Source of the DNA: REEB509 sp049314555
GTDB lineage: Bacteria; Pseudomonadota; Alphaproteobacteria; Caulobacterales; Aquidulcibacteraceae
DNA: 61,564 nucleotides
Assembly: GCA_049314555.1 (NCBI GenBank)
Contig: JBMOEW010000016.1
Span: 1-61,564 of the forward strand
Reading direction: 5' to 3'
Shown here: one piece after another, positions 8,394 to 16,426 of the stretch
How positions within the stretch are numbered: position 1 is the first letter of the stretch
How the letters are laid out: every line of letters starts with the position of its first letter
The notes under the pieces: model-generated
Seen by the model: the letters and a program-made list of their open reading frames with translations, nothing else
What the model was told of the DNA's origin: nothing
Databases searched by the model: none
Translations under genes and position numbers: made by a program

Positions 8394-9128
8394 TTGTCCG
8401 GCGCAATTGAATTTAGCATTGTGGTTCCCGTTCGAGACGAGGCTGGTAATGCGGCTAACCTTGCGCGCGAGATTGCGATTGTCATGGACGGTCGGTCGTA
8501 TGAAATGATCTTCGTCGATGATTGTTCGCGCGATGACACCCGCGCCGAGCTGGCCGCAGTTTGCCGGAGCTTGCCAAATTTGCGGGTCATTGGGCATCGA
8601 GCCAATGCCGGTCAAAGTCGTGCGGTGCGGACGGGTGTGCGGCATGCCCGAGCACCGATTATCGGGACACTCGATGGCGACGGACAGAATGATCCCGCAG
8701 ACCTTCCACGTCTCATTTCGGCGTTAACCCGCGCTGATGCCCCTGCCAGCATCGGAATGGTTGGCGGGCGACGGGCAAAACGCCAAGATGATTTCGGTAA
8801 GCGGATCAGTTCAAAGGTCGCCAATGCTGTTCGCAAACGGATGCTGAACGACGGGGCGGATGACTCCGGCTCCGGCATTAAGGTTTTCAAGCGGGAGGCG
8901 TTCTTGGCGCTTCCCTACTTTGACCACATGCACCGCTATATGCCTGCACTGATGATCCGCGAAGGCTATACGGTTGAGTTTATCGATGTTAACCATCGGG
9001 CTCGCGGTGCAGGCCGTTCCAAGTATACTAACCTTGGGCGTTTGGCGGCTACGGCCTCGGACTTGTTTGGTGTCATGTGGTTGCGTAGCCGGGCTCGCGA
9101 TCCGCAAGGGGCAGATGAGGTACTATGA
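8394..9128 (+). CDS. DPM-synthase-like family 2 glycosyltransferase
   Basis: Predicted to attach a sugar to a polyprenyl-phosphate carrier at the cytoplasmic membrane face. The GT2 features are clear: FSIVVPVRDEAGN at the start, MIFVDDCSRDDT, the LDGDGQNDPADLP metal-site motif (DGDGQNDP is typical of dolichyl/undecaprenyl-phosphate sugar synthases), and the conserved HRARGAGRSKYTNLGRL near the end, which in relatives precedes membrane helices. Those helices are absent, so the protein is a soluble-type version. Start is TTG at 8394, with AGGG upstream. Its stop overlaps the next start as ATGA, and it is divergent from the ArnT-like gene, which uses such lipid-linked sugars. Confidence 0.85.
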   Translation: MSGAIEFSIVVPVRDEAGNAANLAREIAIVMDGRSYEMIFVDDCSRDDTRAELAAVCRSLPNLRVIGHRANAGQSRAVRTGVRHARAPIIGTLDGDGQNDPADLPRLISALTRADAPASIGMVGGRRAKRQDDFGKRISSKVANAVRKRMLNDGADDSGSGIKVFKREAFLALPYFDHMHRYMPALMIREGYTVEFIDVNHRARGAGRSKYTNLGRLAATASDLFGVMWLRSRARDPQGADEVL

Positions 9129-9676
9129 GACGGCAGTCAGACGTTTCCGAACTCGCAATTCATGCTGAGGCGCATCGGCGTCAGCGGGGAGGGGCGGGTC
9201 GTGCTCAGAAAGAGGGGGCCATGGCGGTCATTTTTAGTATTTTCCCGCTCATTCTACTTCCTGTGGGCATTTACGCGATTATGGGCTTTGCGGCTGGTTC
9301 AGATCCAGCGGCGTTTCGCGCCGGCCTAGAGCAGATTTGGTTCCACGTGCCGATGGCATCGCGCGAGGACAATGTCGCAGGCGCAAATCAAATCGTGCAA
9401 TGGGCAGTCACACGCGGTGACGGGCTGGTTTTGGCTGGCTTGTTACTCTTGTTTATTGAGTTATTGAAGTCCACCTCCACCGGGACAGCGGCGATCTTCA
9501 ATCACGCGCTTTCAATGCTCGTGTTTATCATTTGCCTGGTTGCGTTTCTGCTTCACCCGGCGTTTGCCACCACAACCTTCTTCTTAATCATGACTATGTC
9601 TTTGTTGGACGTGCTGGCCGGTGTTGTGGTCACGATTATCTCGGCCAGAAGAGACGTGGAATTTGGTAGCCAATAA
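9125..9676 (+). CDS. Four-helix membrane protein, function unknown
   Basis: Not recognised as a named family. After a basic 32-residue N-terminus come four hydrophobic helices: IFSIFPLILLPVGIYAIMGF, LVLAGLLLLFIELL, ALSMLVFIICLVAFLL and TTFFLIMTMSLLDVLAGVVV. The protein ends with a short charged tail. The ATG at 9125 overlaps the stop of the upstream GT2 (ATGA); a second ATG (9221, MAVIFSIF) just before the first helix is possible. The tight linkage with the polyprenyl-phosphate glycosyltransferase suggests a role in the same glycolipid process, for example as a flipping or partner subunit; this is inference from position only. Confidence 0.65.
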   Translation: MRRQSDVSELAIHAEAHRRQRGGAGRAQKEGAMAVIFSIFPLILLPVGIYAIMGFAAGSDPAAFRAGLEQIWFHVPMASREDNVAGANQIVQWAVTRGDGLVLAGLLLLFIELLKSTSTGTAAIFNHALSMLVFIICLVAFLLHPAFATTTFFLIMTMSLLDVLAGVVVTIISARRDVEFGSQ

Positions 9677-9769
9677 GGGGAAACGGCCCTTACAAACACC
9701 AAAGGCCGAGGCAGAGCGCCAGCGTAAAGTCTAGCACACGGCCCAAGGGCCACTGCTGACGGGCCGGGA

Positions 9770-10030
9770 TCATGTGCGGGTGTCCCGAATTATGCCAACG
9801 CGACGTTGTGTGACGTTTGAGTTGGCTCGGTACGCGCGCTGAACGGCCGGTGCCGGGGTCAATTGGGCGGCCACTTGGGCGGCAAAAGCAAGATTATGGC
9901 GGGGTGCGGCGGCGTCTGAAGCGCGTCGACCTGCAGTCTGCGTGAACCGATCCGTGGCCCGGCGACCGCCGGGAATGGGCGGCGCGTTCAAGCGAGCAGG
10001 GGCGCGTCGATCGTACATGCGCAAAGACAT
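9770..10030 (-). CDS. Small basic protein downstream of phaR, hypothetical
   Basis: An 86-codon reading frame 35 bp after phaR in the same direction. The product is rich in Arg and Ala, and its central NLAFAAQVAAQL followed by an AYRA sequence resembles a small-protein type I recall from other alphaproteobacteria (a hydrophobic AQ-rich helix, a gap, then AYR). No signal peptide, membrane helix or catalytic motif is visible. No convincing Shine-Dalgarno precedes either ATG (10030 or 10018). It may be a real conserved small protein co-transcribed with phaR or a chance reading frame; I lean slightly to real because of the composition and position. Confidence 0.45.
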   Translation of the reverse strand: MSLRMYDRRAPARLNAPPIPGGRRATDRFTQTAGRRASDAAAPRHNLAFAAQVAAQLTPAPAVQRAYRANSNVTQRRVGIIRDTRT

Positions 10031-10065
10031 GCAAACAACGCGCCGGTCTGGAGCGGGTGGTTTGT

Positions 10066-10698
10066 TTACGGTTTGCGGGTTCGCGACAGTTGATCCAACT
10101 GACGCTGCATTGCTTCCATCTGTGCGCGAAGGGCCTCTAAACTGTCGCTGGTTTCGCTGCCTTGCGTGGTTTCTTTTTCACCTTCAGCTTCGCTGCCTAT
10201 GGGCGGAAATGCACCAAACGGCGTCCACATGCGCATTGCTTGTTCAAACAAGACCATGTTTTGCCGCGCTTGCTCTTCGAAGGCACCTGCCGCGAGGTTC
10301 GCGCCGAAGGCTCGATTCATTTGATCGCGCCAACGGTCTTGGCCCTTTGCAAAGGCCTCCATACTCATTTCGAGATAGCCTGGCAGGAAGCTTTGCATTT
10401 GGTCGCCGTATGACCGAATAAGCCGCCGCAGGAAGGGAACCGGAAGGAGGTTTTGCCCGCGATTTTCTTGTTCAAAGATGATCTGAGTTAGCACCGATCG
10501 TGTGATGTCGTCGTTTGTTTTGGCATCTTGAACGATGAAGTCGGAGCCGTCTCTTACCATTTGGCTCAAGTGTTCTAACGTTACATATGAGCTGGTAGAC
10601 GTATTGTAGAGGCGTCTATTCGCGTACTTTTTGATGACAATCTGCTCTACCGCGGCGTCTTCCCCGCCTACAGGAGCGGATTCAGATTTCTTGACCAC
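10066..10698 (-). CDS. phaR: Polyhydroxyalkanoate synthesis repressor PhaR
   Basis: DNA-binding repressor that senses PHA granules and controls phasin and PHA genes. The N-terminal DNA-binding domain reads VIKKYANRRLYNTSTSSYVT, a near-invariant PhaR signature, followed by LEHLSQMVRDGSDFIVQDAK and the PHB-accumulation regulatory repeats (ITRSVLTQIIFEQE; LRRLIRSYGDQMQSFLPGYL). The C-terminal third is Glu/Gln rich and likely coiled coil, ending with a basic tail. Length (210) fits the family. It is divergent from a thiolase gene, the first enzyme of PHB synthesis, and an inverted repeat lies just upstream of its start, consistent with autoregulation. Identification is firm. Confidence 0.95.
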   Translation of the reverse strand: MVKKSESAPVGGEDAAVEQIVIKKYANRRLYNTSTSSYVTLEHLSQMVRDGSDFIVQDAKTNDDITRSVLTQIIFEQENRGQNLLPVPFLRRLIRSYGDQMQSFLPGYLEMSMEAFAKGQDRWRDQMNRAFGANLAAGAFEEQARQNMVLFEQAMRMWTPFGAFPPIGSEAEGEKETTQGSETSDSLEALRAQMEAMQRQLDQLSRTRKP

Positions 10699-10719
10699 GG
10701 AGACTGTCCTTCATTGCTG

Positions 10720-10737
10720 GTGCAGCCCGCGCTGCAC
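10720..10737. promoter_or_regulatory. Inverted repeat GTGCAG-N6-CTGCAC, possible PhaR operator
   Basis: The palindrome lies about 22 to 39 bp upstream of the phaR start, in the phaR/phaA divergent region. PhaR proteins in Paracoccus and Rhodobacter are reported to bind TGC-rich inverted repeats, so autoregulation is plausible. The arm order here (GCAG then CTGC) is not identical to the reported CTGC-N-GCAG arrangement, so this stays tentative. Confidence 0.35.
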
Positions 10738-10904
10738 TGCATATAAGATCACCCGAATATGGCCGCATTGCAAGGTGACCGGATTGTGCTAATGCGCAAA
10801 AATCGCAACAAACTGTCTTGGTTCGCCTTTTATTTTGGCAGTCGATCGGGCATGAGTCGGTGTGGTGAACGCCAACGCGTTGCATCCCCGGGGAGATCGA
10901 CTGA

Positions 10905-12077
10905 ATGACCGCCATTGTGATTGCCGCCGCCGCTCGCACACCTGTTGGCAGTTTCAATGGTGCCTTTGCTTCGGTGCCTGCCCACGAACTGGGACGAACC
11001 GCGATGGCTGCGGCGCTGCAACGGGCTGGCCTTGAGGGCAGTGATGTTGATGAGGTTGTGCTTGGGCAAGTGCTGACGGCCAACCAAGGCATGAACCCCG
11101 CCCGACAGGCTTCCCGCGCGGCGGGCGTGCCTGACGCAAGCCCAGCCTGGAGCTTGAACCAAGTTTGTGGGTCTGGCTTGCGTGCTGTGGCTGTGGGTAT
11201 GCAGCAGATCGCCAATGGCGACGCACAGATTGTCTTGGCAGGCGGGCAGGAGAGCATGAGCCTTAGCCCGCATGTGGCACATCTGCGGGCTGGCCAAAAA
11301 ATGGGCGGCCTTGAGTTCGCGGACTCGATGATCAAAGACGGCCTGACCGATGTGTTTTTTGGCTACCACATGGGTATCACCGCTGAGAACGTGGCTGAGA
11401 AATGGCAGATCACGCGGGAAGAACAAGATGCGTTTGCGACCGGCAGCCAAAACAAAGCTGAAGTTGCTCAAAAGGCCGGCCGGTTCATCGATGAAATCGC
11501 ACGGGTTACAGTCAAGGGGCGCAAGGGCGACACCACTATTGACCGTGATGAATACATTCGCGCTGGTGCCACTTTGGCTGATGCCGCAAAGCTGAAGCCG
11601 GCCTTTAAAAAAGACGGCACGGTCACAGCCGCGAATGCGTCTGGCATTAACGACGGGGCTGCGGTTTTGGTGCTCATGACCGAAGCCGAGGCCAAGCGCC
11701 GCAACATCGAGCCGTTGGCGCGGATCGCTGCCTTCGCCTCGCGCGGATGCGACCCTTCGATCATGGGAACGGGGCCAATCCCCGCCTCGCAGGCGGCGCT
11801 AAAACGGGCCGGTTGGGCGGTCAAAGATCTGGACCTGGTTGAAGCAAACGAAGCTTTTGCGGCGCAGGCCATTGCGGTCAACAAAGACATGGGTTGGGAT
11901 CCCGAGATCGTGAACGTCAATGGCGGGGCGATCGCCATCGGCCACCCGATTGGCGCTTCCGGTGCTCGCGTGCTCACCACGCTGCTCTACGAAATGCGGC
12001 GGGCCAAGAAGTCCAAGGGCCTTGCCACATTGTGCATCGGCGGCGGCATGGGCATCGCTTTGTGCGTTGAACGATAA
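10905..12077 (+). CDS. phaA: Acetyl-CoA C-acetyltransferase (beta-ketothiolase)
   Basis: Condenses two acetyl-CoA to acetoacetyl-CoA, the first step of PHB synthesis, or runs in reverse in degradation. The 390-residue protein has all thiolase marks: nucleophilic Cys in NQVCGSGLRAVA (about 89), the NEAFAAQA motif, the catalytic His in GHPIGASGARV and the second Cys in ATLCIGGGMGIAL. GGGGAG precedes the ATG by about nine bases. Placement opposite phaR supports the PHB role, but phaB and phaC are not next to it, so the symbol phaA is a contextual choice over atoB. No terminator follows directly, but a strong inverted repeat lies 72 bp downstream. Confidence 0.93.
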   Translation: MTAIVIAAAARTPVGSFNGAFASVPAHELGRTAMAAALQRAGLEGSDVDEVVLGQVLTANQGMNPARQASRAAGVPDASPAWSLNQVCGSGLRAVAVGMQQIANGDAQIVLAGGQESMSLSPHVAHLRAGQKMGGLEFADSMIKDGLTDVFFGYHMGITAENVAEKWQITREEQDAFATGSQNKAEVAQKAGRFIDEIARVTVKGRKGDTTIDRDEYIRAGATLADAAKLKPAFKKDGTVTAANASGINDGAAVLVLMTEAEAKRRNIEPLARIAAFASRGCDPSIMGTGPIPASQAALKRAGWAVKDLDLVEANEAFAAQAIAVNKDMGWDPEIVNVNGGAIAIGHPIGASGARVLTTLLYEMRRAKKSKGLATLCIGGGMGIALCVER

Positions 12078-12148
12078 GGCCAAAGTCCGTTGGCAATCGC
12101 TCACTCAAAGCACAGGCTTGGGTGCGTTTTGGCGCAAAATCGTGCGAT

Positions 12149-12177
12149 CAGGGTATGTTTTGGTGAAACATACCCTG
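12149..12177. promoter_or_regulatory. Perfect 12-bp inverted repeat with 5-bp centre upstream of the PII gene
   Basis: The two arms CAGGGTATGTTT and AAACATACCCTG pair perfectly around TGGTG. The element sits between phaA (ends 12077) and the PII gene (starts 12279). No T-run follows on either strand, so a Rho-independent terminator is unlikely. Its form, a long perfect dyad in AT-richer DNA than its surroundings, fits a dimeric regulator's operator, or an RNA hairpin in the PII leader. The regulator is unknown. Confidence 0.6.
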
Positions 12178-12278
12178 TGCGCTGCGTTCCAAGGAGCGGT
12201 ATTGCGTATGGGCCTGTTGCAGTGCACATAATGAGACGTTCGAGCGGCTTAGCTGCTCTGATCTAGGTAACTGTCTTC

Positions 12279-12623
12279 ATGAAGCTCGTCACCGCCGTCA
12301 TTAAGCCTAGCCGTTTGGATCCCGTGATGGACGCCCTGAAAGAGGCCGGCCTGTCTGGCATGACTGTCACAGAGGTGCGGGGTTTTGGTCGGCAGCGCGG
12401 CAAGACGGAGGTTTATCGCGGTGCGGAATACGAAGTGAAGTTGCTGCCTAAGGTGAAAGTGGAAGTGATCGCTGCAAAGGACCTCGTGGATGCGGCTGTG
12501 GATGCCATCACGCAGGCCGCCCGCACCGGAAAGATCGGTGATGGGAAAATCTGGGTTGTGGACCTGGAGAGCGTTGTGCGAATTCGCACCGGGGAGCGGG
12601 ATGCGCAGGCGGTTGGTGAGTGA
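12279..12623 (+). CDS. glnB: Nitrogen regulatory PII protein
   Basis: Trimeric signalling protein that reports 2-oxoglutarate, ATP/ADP and glutamine status to glutamine synthetase regulation, transporters and transcription factors. The 114 residues match PII throughout: MKLVTAVIKPSRLD at the start, a full T-loop with the uridylylation Tyr51 inside YRGAEYEV, the B-loop region TGKIGDGKIWV and the end VVRIRTGERDAQA. The usual partner glnA is not downstream; the gene is followed by a hairpin terminator and the convergent metW. No amtB is adjacent either, so glnB versus glnK cannot be decided from context. A conspicuous inverted repeat lies 100 to 130 bp upstream. Confidence 0.93.
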   Translation: MKLVTAVIKPSRLDPVMDALKEAGLSGMTVTEVRGFGRQRGKTEVYRGAEYEVKLLPKVKVEVIAAKDLVDAAVDAITQAARTGKIGDGKIWVVDLESVVRIRTGERDAQAVGE

Positions 12624-12641
12624 CGGCTGCGTCACTTTTTC
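12619..12641 (+). terminator. Intrinsic terminator after the PII gene
   Basis: A 7-bp stem AGTGACG / CGTCACT with loop GCTG is followed by TTTTTCT. It overlaps the PII stop codon and reaches the last codons of the convergent metW. Confidence 0.65.
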
Positions 12642-13240
12642 TGTAGCAAGAATACAGCTTCTTCAGCCATCCAGTTTGCGACCCAAACGCTCTTGGCGAA
12701 GGGGGCCCCCGGCACACCGTTGCTAATCGGAATGGCGCGTTCGATCAGCAAGCCTTGCTCTTTCGAGAGTTCGGCAAAGTCGCGCACGGTGCACAGGTGA
12801 AGGGTATCGCTGTCATACCAGCGTCCGTTTAGGGGGCCGGGCGTTGGCATCCTGCCGCTGGTCAGGAGGCGCAAGCGCTGTTGCCAATGGCCCACATTTG
12901 GAAACGAGATGATCGCTCGTTTTCCGATCCGAAGAAGTTCCGTAAGGACGTGGGGAGGGCGGCGCACGGCCTGGATGGTTTTTGACAAAATTACATAGTC
13001 AAATGCGGTGTCTGGATAGTCGACGAGATCCTTGTCTGCATCGCCTTGAACCACGGAAAGGCCGCGCGCAACACAAGCGTTCACGCCGGCTTGCGAGAGC
13101 TCCATGCCCCGCCCTCGCACGTTTCGTTCGCGCTGCAAAAGGTCAAGCAGCGCGCCATCGCCACAGCCGATGTCCAAGACTCGCGATGCTGGCTCTACCA
13201 TGCTGGCGATCACCGACAGATCTGTACGCCCGCCCTTCAT
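12632..13240 (-). CDS. metW: Methionine biosynthesis protein MetW
   Basis: MetW is a methyltransferase-fold partner required with MetX for homoserine acetylation in many proteobacteria. The sequence shows the class I methyltransferase glycine loop VLDIGCGDGALL near residue 20, VVQGDADKDL, then FDYVILSKTIQAVRRPP, all typical of MetW, and closes with FLLQKK. Length 202 is normal. Its ATG overlaps the metX stop (4-bp ATGA overlap), so the pair is translationally coupled. It converges on the PII gene. Confidence 0.95.
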   Translation of the reverse strand: MKGGRTDLSVIASMVEPASRVLDIGCGDGALLDLLQRERNVRGRGMELSQAGVNACVARGLSVVQGDADKDLVDYPDTAFDYVILSKTIQAVRRPPHVLTELLRIGKRAIISFPNVGHWQQRLRLLTSGRMPTPGPLNGRWYDSDTLHLCTVRDFAELSKEQGLLIERAIPISNGVPGAPFAKSVWVANWMAEEAVFLLQKK

Positions 13241-14430
13241 CGGCTGGCTCCGATCGCGAGTTGAAGGCCGCGGGCAGAAGCTGCCGAGTCGATAAAGCCA
13301 GTGAGTGCGGCCTCAAACTGGGGCTCTTCGAGCAAAAACGCGTCGTGCCCTTTGTCGCTTTGGACCTCAACGAACGAAGTATCTGTCCCCGACGCGATCA
13401 AGGCGCGAACGATCGCCCGGTTGTCTTCGGGGGGATAGTGCCAGTCTGAGGAGAACGCGAAGACACAAAAGCGCGTGTTCGATCCCAAGAACGCTTGCGG
13501 CAAAGTCCCGCCAAAGTCTTGTGCCAGATCGAAGTAATCGACTGCCCGCGTGATGTAGAGATAGGAGTTTGCGTCAAAACGGTCTGTGAAGCTTTGCCCC
13601 TGATGGCGCAAATAGCTTTCCACTTGAAAGTCTGCATCGAAACTGAACGTGACCCGATCGCGTTGCTGCAGGGCGCGATCAAACTTTTGACGCAGCGCCG
13701 TTTCTGACAGGTAGGTGATATGGGCGGCCATGCGCGCGACCGAGAGCCCCTTGACGGGGCGCGTGCCGGCAACGTCGTACTCGCCGTCCTTCCATTCGGG
13801 GTCTGCCATAATCGCCTGACGGCCCACTTCGTAGAACGCAATGTTTTGTGCTGAGTGGCGGGCTGCAGTGGCGATGGGCACGCAGGAGAACACACGATTT
13901 GGATAGGCTGCCGCCCACTGCAGGGCCTGCATGCCGCCAATCGAGCCGCCGATGACGCAAAACAGGCTCTCGATGCCAAAGGCTTCGATCAGCATGGCCT
14001 GCGCGCGCACCATGTCTGACACCGTGATCATTGGGAAACGCAGCCCATAGGGCTTGCCGTCAGGCGCGAGGCTGGCTGGGCCGGTGGAGCCCATGCAGCC
14101 GCCCAGCACGTTTGCGCAGATTACAAAGAAGCGATTGGTATCGATCGGTCGGCCTGGCCCGACGATCCTTGGCCACCATGCGGGCTTGCCTGTGACCGGG
14201 TTGGGGCTGGCTACAAACTGATCGCCGGTCAGCGCATGACAGACCAGAATTGCATTGGAACGATCGGCGTTCAGGGTGCCGTAGGTTTCAAAAGCAATCG
14301 TGAGCGGCCCGAGTTTTGCGCCGTTGGACAATTGCAAAGGCGCTTCGACTGGAAAAGTGAGGGCGCGGACACCGCCGTGCGCGGTCCATCGTCCTTGGGA
14401 GGGAACTGTCTGAATCATTACGCGCAGCAT
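13237..14430 (-). CDS. metX: Homoserine O-acetyltransferase
   Basis: Makes O-acetyl-L-homoserine from homoserine and acetyl-CoA, opening methionine synthesis. It is an alpha/beta hydrolase-fold acyltransferase: the nucleophile elbow GGSIGGMQAL (Ser near 150), the Asp region FSSDWHYPPEDNR and the catalytic His in DKGHDAFLLEEP are all present. The early stretch AFETYGTLNADRSNAILVCH and GPGRPIDTNRFFVICANVLG are typical. An internal ATG at 14418 (MIQTVPSQ) is an alternative start, and neither has a strong ribosome site. I looked for a SAM riboswitch between 14431 and 14506 and did not recognise one. Upstream it diverges from chorismate mutase. Confidence 0.96.
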   Translation of the reverse strand: MLRVMIQTVPSQGRWTAHGGVRALTFPVEAPLQLSNGAKLGPLTIAFETYGTLNADRSNAILVCHALTGDQFVASPNPVTGKPAWWPRIVGPGRPIDTNRFFVICANVLGGCMGSTGPASLAPDGKPYGLRFPMITVSDMVRAQAMLIEAFGIESLFCVIGGSIGGMQALQWAAAYPNRVFSCVPIATAARHSAQNIAFYEVGRQAIMADPEWKDGEYDVAGTRPVKGLSVARMAAHITYLSETALRQKFDRALQQRDRVTFSFDADFQVESYLRHQGQSFTDRFDANSYLYITRAVDYFDLAQDFGGTLPQAFLGSNTRFCVFAFSSDWHYPPEDNRAIVRALIASGTDTSFVEVQSDKGHDAFLLEEPQFEAALTGFIDSAASARGLQLAIGASR

Positions 14431-14506
14431 ACCGTGCTTGGCGAACGAAACACCCCCTTTAAGGGTAAGACTTCTGAAAACCGCAAATCGGCTCTAAGCT
14501 GGTTTG

Positions 14507-15313
14507 GTGACAAATCCAGATTCCCCCGACCGCGAAGCGCAAATCACCGCAGCCCGCGCTGAAATCGATCAGATCGACATGCAGATTCTTGCAGCGATCG
14601 GACGACGGATGGCCCTTGCCGATGTGGTAGCCGCTGCAAAGGACGCCGCCGAATCCCCCCTTCGCCCAGCCCGTGAAGTGCAGTTGCTGCGCCGACTAAT
14701 TGAAAAGCCACCGCCCGGCATGGAGCGAGAGGTGGTCCTGTTGATTTGGCGCGCCTTGATCGGCGCCAATTTGCGCCGGCAGCGGCCGTTGGAAGTGGTG
14801 ATTGCGGGGGGACTGGATGCTGTGCGGCAGTTTGATGCCGCGCGGGCTCACTTTGGGCCGACGATCAAGATTTCGCGGGAGCCGGACGTGCGCACCGCTT
14901 TGATCAAAATCGCTGAGTCGCGGGACATCGCTGGCATTGTGCCTTGGCCGGGCGCTGCGGGGCCTGGCGCTTGGTGGGGGATGATGAGTGAGAGCCGGTT
15001 TCACGGCGTGATGGTTGGTGCCGCGTTGCCGATGATGGCGCAGGAACCTGAGTTCGCCCTTGTTGCGAGCGGATTACGGCTTGCTCCGGCAGGGGAAGAT
15101 CGAACCCTTTTGGTTGGATTTGATCAGAGATTTAGGCTGACGCGTGCCCTTTCGGAAGCTGGATTGACGGGGCGAGAGACCGCTCGCGGTGCCAATCATG
15201 CAGTGCTTGTCACGGTTGACGGATTTTTGGCGGCAAATGATCCGCGTCGCGATGCATTGGCGATCGCAGGGCTTGACGGCGTGCGCGTTGTGGGGACGTT
15301 CTCCCAGCTTTAG
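14507..15313 (+). CDS. Chorismate mutase (AroQ type) with C-terminal extension
   Basis: Converts chorismate to prephenate for phenylalanine and tyrosine synthesis. The first 90 residues form an AroQ helix bundle: RAEIDQIDMQILAAIGRRMA, the ARE..LLRRLIEK segment and a third helix MEREVVLLIWRALIGANLRR. About 170 more residues follow (from LEVVIAGGLDAV to VVGTFSQL) that are not a prephenate dehydratase; they look like an alpha/beta domain often attached to alphaproteobacterial chorismate mutases, of unclear role. The start is GTG 14507 or the adjacent TTG 14504. It is followed 17 bp later by hisC, whose product can also act on aromatic keto acids, so the two likely serve Phe/Tyr synthesis. Confidence 0.85.
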   Translation: MTNPDSPDREAQITAARAEIDQIDMQILAAIGRRMALADVVAAAKDAAESPLRPAREVQLLRRLIEKPPPGMEREVVLLIWRALIGANLRRQRPLEVVIAGGLDAVRQFDAARAHFGPTIKISREPDVRTALIKIAESRDIAGIVPWPGAAGPGAWWGMMSESRFHGVMVGAALPMMAQEPEFALVASGLRLAPAGEDRTLLVGFDQRFRLTRALSEAGLTGRETARGANHAVLVTVDGFLAANDPRRDALAIAGLDGVRVVGTFSQL

Positions 15314-15330
15314 CGACGGTGCGATCATTT

Positions 15331-16425
15331 ATGCCTGTGCAACCGCTTCCAGCAATTTTTGGCATTGAGCCGTACAAGGGTGGCGAGTCTTCGCTCGCTG
15401 GCTTTGAAAAGCCAATCAAGCTTGCTTCTAACGAAAACCCCTTAGGGCAAAGCCTGCGCGTTCGAGACGCTCTTCTGGAGGCTTGGCGCACGCTGGAGCG
15501 TTATCCCGACGGGCATGCAATTGCGCTAAAGGCGGCCATTGGTCAGCGTTATGGCATTGATCCCGCTCGCATTGTTTGCGGTGCGGGTTCTGACGAGATT
15601 TTTCAGCTGCTGGCAAGGGGATACCTCGCACCGGGGGACGAAATCGTCCAAAGCCAATATGCGTTTTTGGTCTACCGATTGGTGGCGCAGCAGTCTGGCG
15701 CCGTGGTCCGAACGGCCGCTGATACTGCCTTCACAGCCGATGTGGACGCGATGCTCGCGTTGGTTGGGCCTAAAACAAAGATCGTTTTTTTGGCCAATCC
15801 GAACAATCCAACCGGCACCTACCTGCCTTATGCTGAAGTCAAACGGTTACATGCGGCGCTTCCGGAGACTGTCTTGTTGGTTCTGGACGGTGCCTACGCT
15901 GAGTATGTGGACCGAAATGACTACGCCTCAGGCATCGAGTTGGCGGGAGCCTTCGACAACGTGCTGATGACCAGAACGTTTTCCAAGATTCATGGATTGG
16001 CAGCGTTGCGGTTAGGGTGGGCGTTCGGGCCCCAAGGGGTGATTGACACGTTGAATCGCGTGCGGGGGCCTTTCAACATTAACTCCCTGGCCCTTTCCGC
16101 TGGGATTGCCGCCATTCAAGACGTGGCTTTCGCCGATGAAAGTGCACGTTTCAACTCGGCTGAGCGCGACCGCTTGTGTGACGCCCTAGAAGAGATGGGG
16201 CTGAGATTTACACCAAGCGTTGCCAATTTTGTGCTGGCTCACTTTCCGCAATCCGCCGGTAGGACTGCGCTAGACATGGATCGGCATTTGCGATCCCGTG
16301 GTCTGATTGTGCGCATGGTTGGATCTTACGGCCTGCCAGACGCACTGCGGCTCTCGATTGGAACGCGTGCCGACAACGACGCCCTCATTGCGGCTATGCG
16401 CGCGTTTCCCGGGCTTTCGGCATGA
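15331..16425 (+). CDS. hisC: Histidinol-phosphate / aromatic aminotransferase
   Basis: PLP aminotransferase of class I/II, subfamily HisC, converting imidazole-acetol phosphate to histidinol phosphate or transaminating phenylpyruvate/prephenate. The PLP Lys lies in RTFSKIHGLAALRLGWA; the substrate-side motif ANPNNPTGTYLP and the early KLASNENPLG are characteristic. Length is 364 from ATG 15331 (a GTG at 15319 is also in frame). Linkage to chorismate mutase points to aromatic amino acids rather than histidine. In relatives I remember, a prephenate/arogenate dehydrogenase follows; here the convergent DUF2125 gene ends 2 bp away, so it is missing from this place. Confidence 0.92.
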   Translation: MPVQPLPAIFGIEPYKGGESSLAGFEKPIKLASNENPLGQSLRVRDALLEAWRTLERYPDGHAIALKAAIGQRYGIDPARIVCGAGSDEIFQLLARGYLAPGDEIVQSQYAFLVYRLVAQQSGAVVRTAADTAFTADVDAMLALVGPKTKIVFLANPNNPTGTYLPYAEVKRLHAALPETVLLVLDGAYAEYVDRNDYASGIELAGAFDNVLMTRTFSKIHGLAALRLGWAFGPQGVIDTLNRVRGPFNINSLALSAGIAAIQDVAFADESARFNSAERDRLCDALEEMGLRFTPSVANFVLAHFPQSAGRTALDMDRHLRSRGLIVRMVGSYGLPDALRLSIGTRADNDALIAAMRAFPGLSA

Positions 16426-16426
16426 C

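Noticed and set aside
9740..9751. Short GC palindrome GGCCC-AA-GGGCC after the small phaR-adjacent frame
   Set aside because: The stem is only five pairs and there is no T-run, so I did not call a terminator.
14431..14506. A SAM riboswitch (SAM-II type) upstream of metX
   Set aside because: The short metX/chorismate mutase intergenic stretch has no recognisable pseudoknot pattern; only a small palindrome (CCCTTTAAGGG) is present, which is too short.
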